In this document: in pieces, positions 12,128 to 24,600 of the stretch
How the letters are laid out: each line of letters starts with the position of its first letter
Numbering within the stretch: the first letter of the stretch is position 1
NCBI GenBank assembly: GCA_017165825.1
Contig: CM029368.1
Coordinates: 1,808,634-1,872,633 of the forward strand
DNA: 64,000 nucleotides
Source of the DNA: Hepsetus odoe
Lineage: Eukaryota; Chordata; Actinopteri; Characiformes; Hepsetidae
Direction of reading: 5' to 3'
Notes under the pieces: generated by a model
Told to the model about the DNA's origin: nothing
Database searches by the model: none
What the model saw: only the letters and a program-made list of their open reading frames with translations
Made by a program: the position numbers and the translations under genes

Positions 12128-15097
12128 AGCACAGCGTTAAATATTACTCCCAAAAATCCAGACTTTCAATGCATTGCTGCTTAAATCAAGGACACTTCTC
12201 CAGATCTTCCTGAAGGACAAAGTTCTTGTCTCTCATTTTCAGAACAGTCCCTGTACCTGAGCACTTTCAGAAGCAGTGTGAGATCACCTCCACAGAGATC
12301 GGAAAATAAAAGGCAGCCAAAGAAGTGTTTTGGGATGTCCTTCAAGAAGCCTGGAGAAGTGTTCCTGATACGACTTAAAGAAAGGAGCTGGTCTAAGGGA
12401 GTTGAGGCTGTGCTGAAGAATAACGGTGGTGAATGTTGACTTTAAAGCTGGTTAGAATGAAACTCTTTTTGTGTTTAGACTGGAGTTACATGCATTTGTA
12501 CACAAATCGTCACTTTCAAATCACTGAACCTACTGTCTTCCAGAGAACGAAATGAAGATGGGGGGGGTTAAGACTTTTGCACATCATTGTATGCATGTTG
12601 CAGACTGATCAGGCTGTTGTGAGACGTGCATGAAGCTTTTGGAGGTGAAAAATCGAGAAAACTGAGCTGCTATTCACCATTGTGAGCTGAAGATGCCGTA
12701 GAAGAGCGTGTCGTCCACTGTGGCTCCCTCCGGTGGCTGAAGGGAGGTCATGTCCTGCAGGACATTGTAGGGCAGCTCTCCATCGGCCTGGCAGAGGAGC
12801 TGAGCTTTGGTGAAGGTGGTCCAACGTCTCTGCAGAGTCCGCTGTCCCCCAACGTCACTCTGCACCAAAGCAGACGCTCAGTTCAATAAATAAGAAATAT
12901 ATTTTTTCAAAATATAAAAATCTGAATAAAAGGCACAATTCTAGGACTTGTGTATTAATAAAAGAAACAGAAATAAATCAATAATTTTTAATTAATAAAA
13001 ATAATTAAACAAGCAATTAACTAAATAAAGCCTTTATTCTGAACGATCAAAACTTGCATTAATTCAGGGGTTTTAGAGCAGAATAAAATAGAAGCTTTAA
13101 TTATTCAATGTTGGGGGAATTAACTGATAACAGCAGGACAAAAAAAATATTTGTATAGAAAAATATAATAAAAATTCACGGTTAAAATTCCATTGCACAG
13201 TAAAAAAAATGAAGAATATTTTAAAGAATTTAGGATAAACTATTTTTAAAAATATGTTCACTTTGCCTGCAGGGAACACACTTAAATATGATTTTTTAGT
13301 GTTGGGATGGAAGAAAATAAATTCATAAATAAAACTTTTTGCACATTTTAGTACATTTTCCCCCAAAATCGACAAAACGCCGGAGCTGTGAAAGGACTCA
13401 CTGTGCACACTTGAGCGATGCGGGACACGATGAACTTGTCGATGAAGTCGTACTCCCGGCCGGTCTCGCTGAAGAAGAAATAGACCTTCTCCTCACTGGG
13501 GATGAAGGTGGAGCTGATGAAGGTGGGATCTGCGAGGGAACAACAGGGGACGAATTAAACATCCGCAGACATCCCGGATTATAGAAGACGAGTTCTTTGC
13601 ACCTCCTTCACCTTCGAGCCAGCCCAGCGTGTCGTCCAGCTTCAGGTCGACATGATCCCCTTCGCTCAGGTGCCGAGAGATGACGGGACGGTTCCCCCGG
13701 TAATCGGCCACCGTGCTGGTGTACAGCTCTCCGTCTACAACACACACGCCTGCACATCAGACCGCCGTCCTTCATCACATCGCAACCTTTACTGAAGGTT
13801 TTATCATCATCATCATCATTTTTTATTATTCATTTTTTAAAATGACCATGTCGAACCCGTTTAATCAAACGGAGATCGAAACTTGGTTAAAGCGGCCAAA
13901 AATGTGTCATTTTCCGGCTTCATTCCCCACAAAGTGGTCCGAGTTTGATTGCATTTGGAATTTTAATTGTAACTAAAATAATAATTCGGAATTGATTAAT
14001 ATCATAAATCCCTCTTGAAGATGCCATGAAGTGAAAGTGACTACTTGTGATTGTGAACACAGTGAACCACAAACAAACACACCCTCTGTATTTAACACAC
14101 ACACTGTCCAGCAGGGGGCAGATATTTAAAGCATCCGGGGAGCCGTGATGAGGACAGTACCATGCTCAAGGGTACCTCAGGGCAATCTACTGGTGTGGGA
14201 TTCGAACCCAAGAGTTTCTGAGCCTGCGACCACCGCTGTCCCGGATCAGGAAGTTAGTGCAGTTTCAGCAGCAAGAGGACAGCACAGCAAATATTAATGG
14301 AAATAAAATAACGATAATAACTAACGATCAGTAAAACAGTCGACCTAACGAAGGGTCGACCTAACGAAGGGTCGACCTAACGAAGGTGAGCTCTAACGAA
14401 GGTCGATCTAACGTGTTGGGATAATTTAGCTCAGCATTTCTTTCTGTCCGTGTCTCCACTCGACACAGAGTCTCTCTCTCTCTCTCTGTGTGTGTGGACC
14501 AGAGCAGCAGGTATCTGGTCTGAACTTAATCTCCAGATGGACTTACTTTTCAGTGACTTAAGAGAAAGAGGATTAGTCCAGAGTCTGCTCACTTTTCTCT
14601 TCCCTTGCGCGGTGTCTCTCTCTCCAACTTGGAAAAGTTTAAAAGCTGAGCTTCGATCAGGGCTGATCCTTCACCAGCCAAGCTCGTGTTTATATCTATA
14701 GTGTTTGTGCGCCAACAGACTGGTTCTACAGGGCGACAGACTGGTTCTACAGGGCTCTTTTCAAAACAAGCTGCTGTTCATACTTCGGCCACAAGGTGGT
14801 GATAAAGAGCCTCCTGCAGCTCCTGCTCAGATCCTCAGGTTTGGACCTGGAGCTTTTCAGCTTCACCCGACAGACTGAGTCTGACTCGGACACGCACTCT
14901 GAGGGGGAACCTGTAAGAGGACAATGTCCAGGAAGACGGAGACACTGGAGGAATCTTACCCACAGTAATGGCTGTGTTTTTCTGAAAGGGGTCGTAAGGA
15001 CAGCGACCTCTGCCCTCTTCGGGCTTCACACCCGTCACCAGGGAGAACGTCTGAGAGTTCTGATAAAAGAACAGACAGAACGGAAACAAATTAAAAC

Positions 15098-15133
<36 letters not shown>

Positions 15134-15157
15134 TACATACATACATACATACATACA

Positions 15158-15219
<62 letters not shown>

Positions 15220-15541
15220 ATACACTTTTTACTTTACACACTCCGGACATTCCTGTACTTTTTACTTTACACTCTCACTACATTCCTGTACTTTTTACTC
15301 TCAGTACATTCCTGTACTTTTTTTCTTGTATACTCCCAGTCAGGTTAAAATGATTAAATTATTAAAATGAGTAACTGCTTGTTTGTGCCGCTGTCAGACC
15401 CTCACACACACACACACACACACACGTGCATGAAACTCAGTGTTTTTCACATGACAGGATTAAAGAATGTGTGCTGATGTGTGAAGGACAAGCACGCACA
15501 AGTTTCTCACACACACACACACTCTCTCTCTCTCTCGATCG

Positions 15542-15590
<49 letters not shown>

Positions 15591-16794
15591 GGAGGAAAGG
15601 AATAAATATTAGGTACAGCTGCCACACTGAGACACTGACGTTTGCCTTAAAACGTTAACATCGTTGAGGGATGGGCGTGTAAGGCTGCTCTTTATTCTGA
15701 CTTCATCTAGAAGGAGGAGGAAGTGACTCTTCCATCATCACTGAAGAATTACAGACATTAATGTTGACTTCACAGCGGACAGTGAATAACTGACAGCAAA
15801 TACTATCAATCGATGAGCGATAACAGATCATTTATAGTGACCAGTGAACAATTCAATCAGCTCACTGAAAAAAACAACATGGAGACGGAGGACTTCACAG
15901 TGGACACTGAATACGGTTACACTGAGCGGTTAAGGATCTCGCAGGTACTGAATAATTTATGATGGATATCATCATTTTAAGTAAATTGTGAATAATTAAT
16001 TGTAATTAGTCCATAGCAGAAATGGAGTAACTGATAGTAGATACTGAATAATTCATAGTGGATGCTGAAGTATTAAGGTGCAGAACAATTCATAGTAAGT
16101 ACTGTAGATACATCTAATAGTTCCAGGTAGAGGAAGGAATATCTGAAGGGTTAACAGATCATTTATAGCAGGTTATTAATTGTAGTTACAAAAAAACCCA
16201 TAAAAGAGACTGAATAATTGATAAGACACTGAATAATTGATAATAGACACTGAATAATTGCATAGAGACCTGTGTTTGACCATGACATAAAGGGATCTTT
16301 AATGTATTTTATATATAAATCATGTGTGACTGCAAACATATGCAGAGGATCACATTTCATGCAGAACTACAGCAACACAAACACAGAACGCATTCAGGGT
16401 GGTGATGGTGTTCCAGTGGTCGGATACCTGCCTACGGACCTCTGGATCAAGAGGTCCCAGGTTGGAATCCCACCTCAACCAGTACCACCACTGGGTCCCT
16501 GAGACCCTTAACCCTGAGTCTCCAGGGGGGACTGTCCCCATGATCAGGAATTTGAAGTCGCCCTGGATATGAGCGTCTGCTAAATGCTGTAAATGTACCG
16601 TAAACAAAGTAACACACACACGCCCAGCAGGGGGAGTGTGTGAGAGGGCAGAAAGGATAAAGAAGGTGTAAAGTGTGAGTGTGGCTCTTACGATGAAGGT
16701 GCAGCGAGGACTGTAGGCGAACGTCCCGCAGGCGAACATATGAGTGGAGTTCAGCACCTGCAGAACCCGAACAAAGTTCGGACAGTCCGTCTGA

Positions 16795-16853
<59 letters not shown>

Positions 16854-17733
16854 GTAAGTTCATTGGTGTTTTATTTCATTATTCCTTAGTGACTTCAGCC
16901 TCGTATTGAATCACATTCTTCTCCCACCTTCTTCTTGCCCTTCATGGAGCAGTCGTTGAGGTCTCTCTCAGTGGGTGACCAGACGATCTGAAAGAGAAGG
17001 ATTTGGACAGGAAGCGTCAGAGTCGGGGACCATCAGGCAGTGAAATAATCCTGTTGTTATATCTAGACATTTCTCAGCACTTTGTGGTGCATCTATAACA
17101 CAACCCGACTCTCCAATACTGGCAGTGTGTCTCTGAGGAGGACATTAGGCACCCATCAGAAATTTAGAATCACTTCCAGGACAGCTTTTGTAGGTTTCAG
17201 AACCTCCTCATAGACTCCAGGAGAACCTCTTGGGATCCAGAACCCGCTTGCGAGCTCCAGAACTTTCTGGTGGGTTTCAGAACCAACTTGTGGTCTTCAG
17301 AAACTTGTCATGGGCTCAAAAGGAAATGTTTGGGTTCCAGAACTGGAGGACATGGGTTTCAGAACCTCCTTATGGGCTTCAGAAGCCACTCGTGGGCTTC
17401 AGAAGAACCTCTTGGGTTCCAGAATCCTTTTGGTGGCTCCCGAAACCTACTTGTGAAAATCTGTACAAATTGAGAAAAGGCAAACAAATCCAAGTCATCA
17501 GTCCTGAACCTGGATTCATGCTCGAATTTTTTTTTTTATGATGGACATCAGACTCTTCAGCGTCCTAATCGTCCATCGTGTCTCTCAGTGTCTTTGGGAC
17601 TCATCATTATGTAGAATATTTGAATGAAAAAAGAAAAACATGAAATAAACTATTTTAAGGTTAATTATGAAAGAATATTGCAAATATTCCAACATTTAAA
17701 AAAATTGAAATGTTCAGCCCTGCAAGAGACAAC

Positions 17734-17773
<40 letters not shown>

Positions 17774-18607
17774 GTCCTGTTGAGGATCAGGCTGCCTCCC
17801 TGGTCAACGCTGACGGAGAGAAGAGCGTCCCTCGCGCCGATGAACAGCGTCGTCTTGTCTTCACTCAGCAGCAGTGTGGTGGTGTTGAAAACATCAGGAG
17901 GAGCGAAGAGGCCGATGGATCGACCTGGACTGTCTGCAAAACAAACAAACAAACATCAATATCCTTAATTACGCAAAAATAATCAAAGCACAAAATTCAG
18001 AAACATCCAATTTCCTCGTTAATGATTAAAGTTAAAGACGTTGAGCTCCGCTTTTGGAGTGATGAGGATGGACTCGTCTCTCCTCTGGACACGTCCAAAC
18101 CAACGCAGTCTCACTTTGTCTACAAACCAGCCACCTTGAGCCTTCGGCCCTGATGCTGTCCATCCTCGTCCCTCCCGACACAAATCTCAGCATCTTTAAC
18201 TGACACCTCCAGCTCTGCCTGTCTTTTCATCACCGTCTCCAACCCGCATAGCATAGCTGGTCTCACTACCATCCTGCAAACCTTCCCTTTCACTCCTGCT
18301 AGATGACCGGTCACTCTTTTCCACCCATCGAATTTAAAGAAAAACAGAATATCCTGTTTTCTCACCGACTTCCTGCAGTCATAACATAACCCCGGCAAAA
18401 TGTATAATCAACACGGGCATCAGAGCTCCAGCACCAAACTACAAACACTAAATTCAGACACCAAACACGTCTGGACTCGGAGAACCTGATCTCTAAACGA
18501 TAAGCAGCACAAAAACGTCTCAGAACTTCAGGCCATTTTACCATCAGGGCTCCAATGACAGAGAATCAACTGACCAAAAACGATAAAGCAGTAATAGCAA
18601 ACAGATG

Positions 18608-18653
<46 letters not shown>

Positions 18654-21600
18654 GTAAGATTCCCCCAAGGCCTGCTGGTTTCCAGTGCACAGGAAGTGAT
18701 CTGACTCAGTGTGACAGGTGACACATTTCATTTGTGTTAAGTCCACTGGTCTTTTTATGGCCATGAATTAGAAATAAACACCTGCTGAAGAGACCCTAAA
18801 ACATTTAACCCTAAAGCTGCCAGGAAAAAAATTCATTATGAAGAAAAAAAACATTAGTTAATTCAAAGTGAAAGTGACTAATTTGGACAATCAAGTTGCT
18901 TTTTTTTTTTTTAAACAAACATTTATTTATTTATTTATTTATTTTATTTTGAGCATCACGTGATCAGATCAGGTGGAAACAGCAGTGAAATGTTACCTGC
19001 TGCTTAATTCTTAGTTTATATTCTTACTTGATCCTCATTTTATTATTCTATTGCACTTATTTCTACGTCATTACCTGCACGGGTTTAACTGTGAACGTGA
19101 CAAAGTTCCTTGAATGATAAAAAAATTAATTAATTTAAAAATTTACTATGAACAGGCCACAGAGGTCACGAAGGGCACAAGAGCTCCCATCCCAAAAGTC
19201 AATAAGCACAAATTATGGGACAACTAATCTAGGTGTCCCTGGAAGAAAAAGGGGGAAAAAAAAAAAAAAAAGCTTCATGTCCTCACCATGAATCTCACCA
19301 TAAAGTTCAATGAAGATTTATGTTGGAACATTCTGTGCTAAACTCACAGCGCTGGCTTTAACGCCTTTTCAGAGCGGAAAGCGGAGACATCGCCCCGCTG
19401 TAATCCCTGCCCTGATCCGGGCCCCGAGGGTCGGGCCGAGCCACCCAATACCGGGCTTTTGTCAAACAGGAAACCCGCAACCCTGCCTGGGTCCAGGCCG
19501 CAGATACTCCACCGAAGGACAGACTGAGGTTCAAAGCTGACACTGCGACCCGATTAGGTCCAAAAGGTGCTTTAAACAGGTCTATTCCCAATCCCAAATC
19601 CTCCCAGTCGACCCGATTAGGATTAAAACGATCCATTTGATCTCCCAAAACTGACACTTTTTGGAGTTTTCTTTTTGAGGCACTGTTTTTCCTCAATCAC
19701 AGATGGACAGGAAGCCCAAAAGACATGAAAGACAGAAGAATCTATTGGACCGAGGCAACAACACTCATCCAAAACCATCAGACGTGACCGAAAACGCATG
19801 GCCGGCTTTTTTTTTTTTTTTTTTTTTTTGAGGCCATGTGATGTTTAACCATCACATACTGATGAGATCTGCTGGCGAAATAAAGCTAATAATTTAGTGC
19901 ATCCATACAATATTCACACACACACACACACACACACATACATACACACACACACTGCTCGACTCCTCCGACCTCACTGAAGCACTCTGGGAAAGAAATT
20001 ATGAGGTTTTTAACCAAAAATAAAACAAAACAAAAATAAACACATGGTTAACACTACAAAATATGGACAAAATTGCAATTGTGTGGCCGCAGATTGGGTG
20101 TCGATGCTTTTCGGTGTGTTAACAGAACCATTTCATCACTTCTCCAGATGAGAGTTAAAAAAAAAAGATGTTAAAGTAGAATATGGTTAAAGTTTCACTT
20201 CCCAAAGTGTACAGTCCAATTCTTAAAACTGTCGTTAATTTATAGATTTTTAACCATCAGAACAGCGATCATTTACATATTATTTATATTCTATTACACT
20301 ATAATAATACAGTATATAATATAAAGCAATGTAATGTAACAAAACATTATATTTAATTACATCTCAGTCTTAAACGCACAGAAACAGCTTGTTTTATTCT
20401 AAACAGAGGCTGGAAAATAAAAAAAATTTAGATTAATCCTAAACTCAATACTGGAAATGCAGTAATGAAAACTAAAATAAAATAAAAATAAGCTAAAGTA
20501 ATACTAAAATATAAAAGTGTAGAAGATGGATCAGTGTCTTTAATGGTTAAAACGTAAAAATCTATTTTTGTTGGATTACATGAACAAAATTCATGAAGAT
20601 TACCTGGTAACCCAAAGCTGAGAGTGGTGAAAAATAATTCATTGTTAAAAACAAAAAAAAACCAAAAAAAAAAACCACACAGTTCAGTTCTTCAGTGGTA
20701 TCAGTTCTGCGCAGGCGGATTTCGCAACGATTAACGGACAAAACGTAGCCTTAATCATAACACAGCAGGACACGAGAGACCTAAAATTATAATAATTATA
20801 TATATATATAAAATTATGATATATATATATATATATATATATAGCTCCACCTTAAGAACCTTAAAGCAGGGAGAACAACTCCACCATATTCCACTGCAGA
20901 TGTATTTTTAAAGATGGCATGACTCAACACCCCGTCCCGACTGCGGGCTTTTTAACGGTTCTACTTTACAACACTGTTACAGAAAGTCACAACTCTGTCC
21001 CTTTACTCCTGGGACATCTTGAGGTTCACCTGGACCCCAGGAACCCTTTAAGGGGACATTTACACGGTTTGCATCCTGATAAACCAAAAATCAACCACAA
21101 CTGAAGGACAGTGTTGGTGTCTCTCATGTTCAGTCCAGTCTCTGTACCTGAGCAGTTCTCCAGATCTTCCTGAAGGACAGTGTTGTTGTCTCTCATGTTC
21201 AGTCCAGTCTCTGTACCTGAGCAGTTTGATAGTTCTGTGTTGGTTAATCCACACAGAGAAGAAGTGAAGAACCAGGAGCAGATGATTCCAAATGATCAGG
21301 GGATCAGTTTACTGCTCAAGCTGAACACAGAGTAGATGGAACCGCTTTATCTGGAACTTGCATCTTTTGACACTTTGCAGGCACGAAAACACTTCACTCA
21401 GTAGACTCAATATGCCAACGAGAAGACAGTTTGTGATATTTGTGCACCTTCAAGGTGATTTCCAGCAAATCTGAAAGATAAACCAAAGTCTTCAGCCACC
21501 CATTATGATTGTGCAAAAGACGAACACACTAGGTTCAGCCTCAGCGTCACTTCCTGTGTGTCTAAGCTGAAAAGGAAGCAGCGAAGGTGAACTTGCTGGG

Positions 21601-24600
21601 GGTTCTGATGCAGCAGAGCGTGCTGCAAGTCGGGGTCAAAGGAAACAATATGCAGATCTTTCGTTCGAGGAAGGGGTGAGATTCTGATGGAGGAAGTGGG
21701 CTGAATTTTTAGCAGAGAGGTGATGAGGGGAACGTTTCAGGAAGAGCAGGTTGAAGAAGCTGAAGGCTTCTGAGGCTCTGCTGCTGATCATGTGGCCCGA
21801 GAACATTAACCTTTGAAGATCAACCCCAGATTTAAACCTAAACAGAGAAATCCAGGCGTGAACAAACCAGTCAGGTATACACACATCTGTCCCCATGTCT
21901 TCCTGTCCTCTGCATCTTCCTCCTGCATGTCCTCTCTCACCACATCCATGAACCTCCTCTTTGTCCTTCCTCTTCTCCACTTTCAGCTGCATCCTCATCA
22001 TCCTTCTCCTGATATACTCCTCGTCTCTCCTCTGGACACGTCCAAACCAACACAGTCTCACTTCTCTCACTTTGTCTCCATCATGCACAGACATGTCAAA
22101 AAATATCAGCGATGCACAGATGAGAGATACACGTTTGAGATATTATATTTGATACAGAATTCATATTCATCCCTTATATTAATATGCTGGACGATTAGAG
22201 GTCCAATCCTCAGATGAGAACATCACTTTACAGTGAAATGCATTTTTAAAAGTTTTATTCAATGCTATTTTGAAATGAAGCATTCATCTTGTACTATAAT
22301 CCATTTGATTTGCATCAAGATGTGAAATTTAAAACTTCCTGCAGTAATTTGAAATCAGCAGCCTTCTTTATTTTGTTACATTTTTAATAAATGCTTAGGG
22401 AGTCGGTCCCCGAATGGGAAGGTCGCGGGTTTGAATCCCAGACCAGTAGGCTGCCGTGAGTTACCTTTGAGCAAGGTACCGTGCCTGTCACTGCTCCCTG
22501 GGCGCTGCACGTTGTGCATGGGTGAAAAGCAGAGGTTGCACTTTGTTGTGGGTCACAAGAAGGCGCAAGCAGGACGTGAAGTGCTTCATCAGCGTCCCTC
22601 ATGCTGCGTTTACGAACGGCAGCAGGTTTTCACTGCGGTAGAAATGCCACGGTGGTGGAATAACATGTTTTTAGGAAATGCGGACTGTGACAACTTTTAA
22701 CTGTAACTCCAGGAGTTACAAGGTGTTGCAGCAGGTCAGAAAGTGAGATACGCACATGATGAACTGCATCATTTCTATTAACGAGCTTTTAACACACTGA
22801 AACAGAAACATTCAGGAAATTAGCCTTTTTGGCTCAGTTCCAGAAGTTGTCCAATGAAGTGAAAGTGACTATTTGTCATTAAACACAGCACACCGTGAAC
22901 CACAACCAAACCCTTCCTCGGTATTTAACCCACACACACACACCATCCAGCAGGGGGCAGACATATCCAGCACCCAGGGAGCAGTGATGGGGACGGTACC
23001 TTGCCTACCTCAGGGTAACCTACTGGTCTGAGGCGCCCTTGAACAAGGTACCATCCCAAACACCGCTCCCCGGGCTGTGATGTCCTCCACACAGCAGAGT
23101 GGGGTTTAATTCCCTGAACGACTTCAACGCACTACACCAGTAAGTTTCCTTGGGCAAGACTCCCAACTCAACATTCTCCTCCGAGACCTCATTCCCACCT
23201 CACTTCTGGACTGAAATGTTGGTTGCTATTGGTTACTTATGTTATTCCTGGTCGTAGACGTCAGTGGCCGAGTGTTTATGCACCATCCCCTGAATCAGAA
23301 GGCTGCAGGTTTGAATCCCAGACCAGAAGTTTGAAGAAAAAAAAAAAACGCAAAAAAACAAAAACACTCTAATAACATTGTTTTAATTCAGTGCCCAGCA
23401 CTAAAGCTCCAAATATCACCACTTTGTTTTCCATGTGATCGAGGCTGTGCTGTGGAAAAACGGAAAAAGCGAGTGTGTTCAGCTGTGTGACGTGTTTAGT
23501 CCATGTTTATAGAGTGTAATGTGTCAGACATGCCTGGAATGGAGCTTCAGAAGGAGAGGGAGTTTGGGGGGTGGAGATGGAGTTGTTATGGTTTGGATTC
23601 ATTCGACCGATTGAAGGGGGGCGTCGGTGTGAAGAGGCAGATTTTAGGAGGGTTTTCCCGGAGGCTCGGTTCAGCAACTGGAAATTAGAAACTACAGAAA
23701 CAGGCAGAAACCAGGCCAGGGATAAAAGTGGGAAAAAGGATTTTTAGAACAAGTTCTAGATGCTTTTTTACTTTCTGTTTCGGCCCTACTCGAGCCTCTT
23801 TCATTCTACTTGTGAAGTCGCACAAAAAGTTTTTCCATTTTGCTATTTCTTTGTCAGTTTTTCCCCCCATGACCTTTGACCTCTGAAGCTGAAAACCGTT
23901 GTGCGTTGGAAAAGCGCCACTCCTACGGGTTCTAGGAACTGGACCACTTTGTTTTGGAAGAGGGAACACAGGAGGGGTGACGTTGCACAACAGAGGGATT
24001 CAGACCTGAGGATTTACTGCATTCCTCTCTGAGCCAGCACACACACACACACACACACACACACGCCCCAACAGTGACTTACACACACCGGGTTAAAGCG
24101 AAGGCACGCGTGTTACATAACACTATGTTCTGTATGAGATCAGAGCCAACAAACCAGGGTTCTCCATTCTGCAAGGTCGCTAATCTGGATCTGAAACTGG
24201 GCCTGGTGGCTCCTTCACCTCCGACCTCTGAAGAAATCCCAGCACGGCTGGTGGATACGGGCCGGCAGAGCCCCATTTGGATACAGGTATGAGGTGAAGC
24301 AGTGTAAACACTACATTTCAAGGAAGTTTAGTCTTTTAAAAATCATTTCCACGAGGTGGTGCAGGAGGTAGTCGCCCCACAGCGCAAAGGTCCTGGGTTC
24401 AACTCTCAGGCGGGGCAGTCCTGCTTTGGGCCAGCAGTGGCCTAGTGGTTAGGACAAAGTCGTAGGTTCGAGTCCCAGACAAGAAGGTTGCCCTGAGGTT
24501 CCCTTGAGCAAGGTATCGTTACCATCACTGCTCCCGGTTGTGACTGTCCCTGCTGGACGGTGCGATGTGCTTCACGATGACAAATAGTCACTTTCACTAA

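Noticed and set aside
11818..12153. Alternative exon 9 reading through the GC donor to a later GT
   Set aside because: It adds a Lys/Asn-rich peptide unlike any semaphorin, whereas the GC donor joins NPGE directly to CGLH, as expected for the family.
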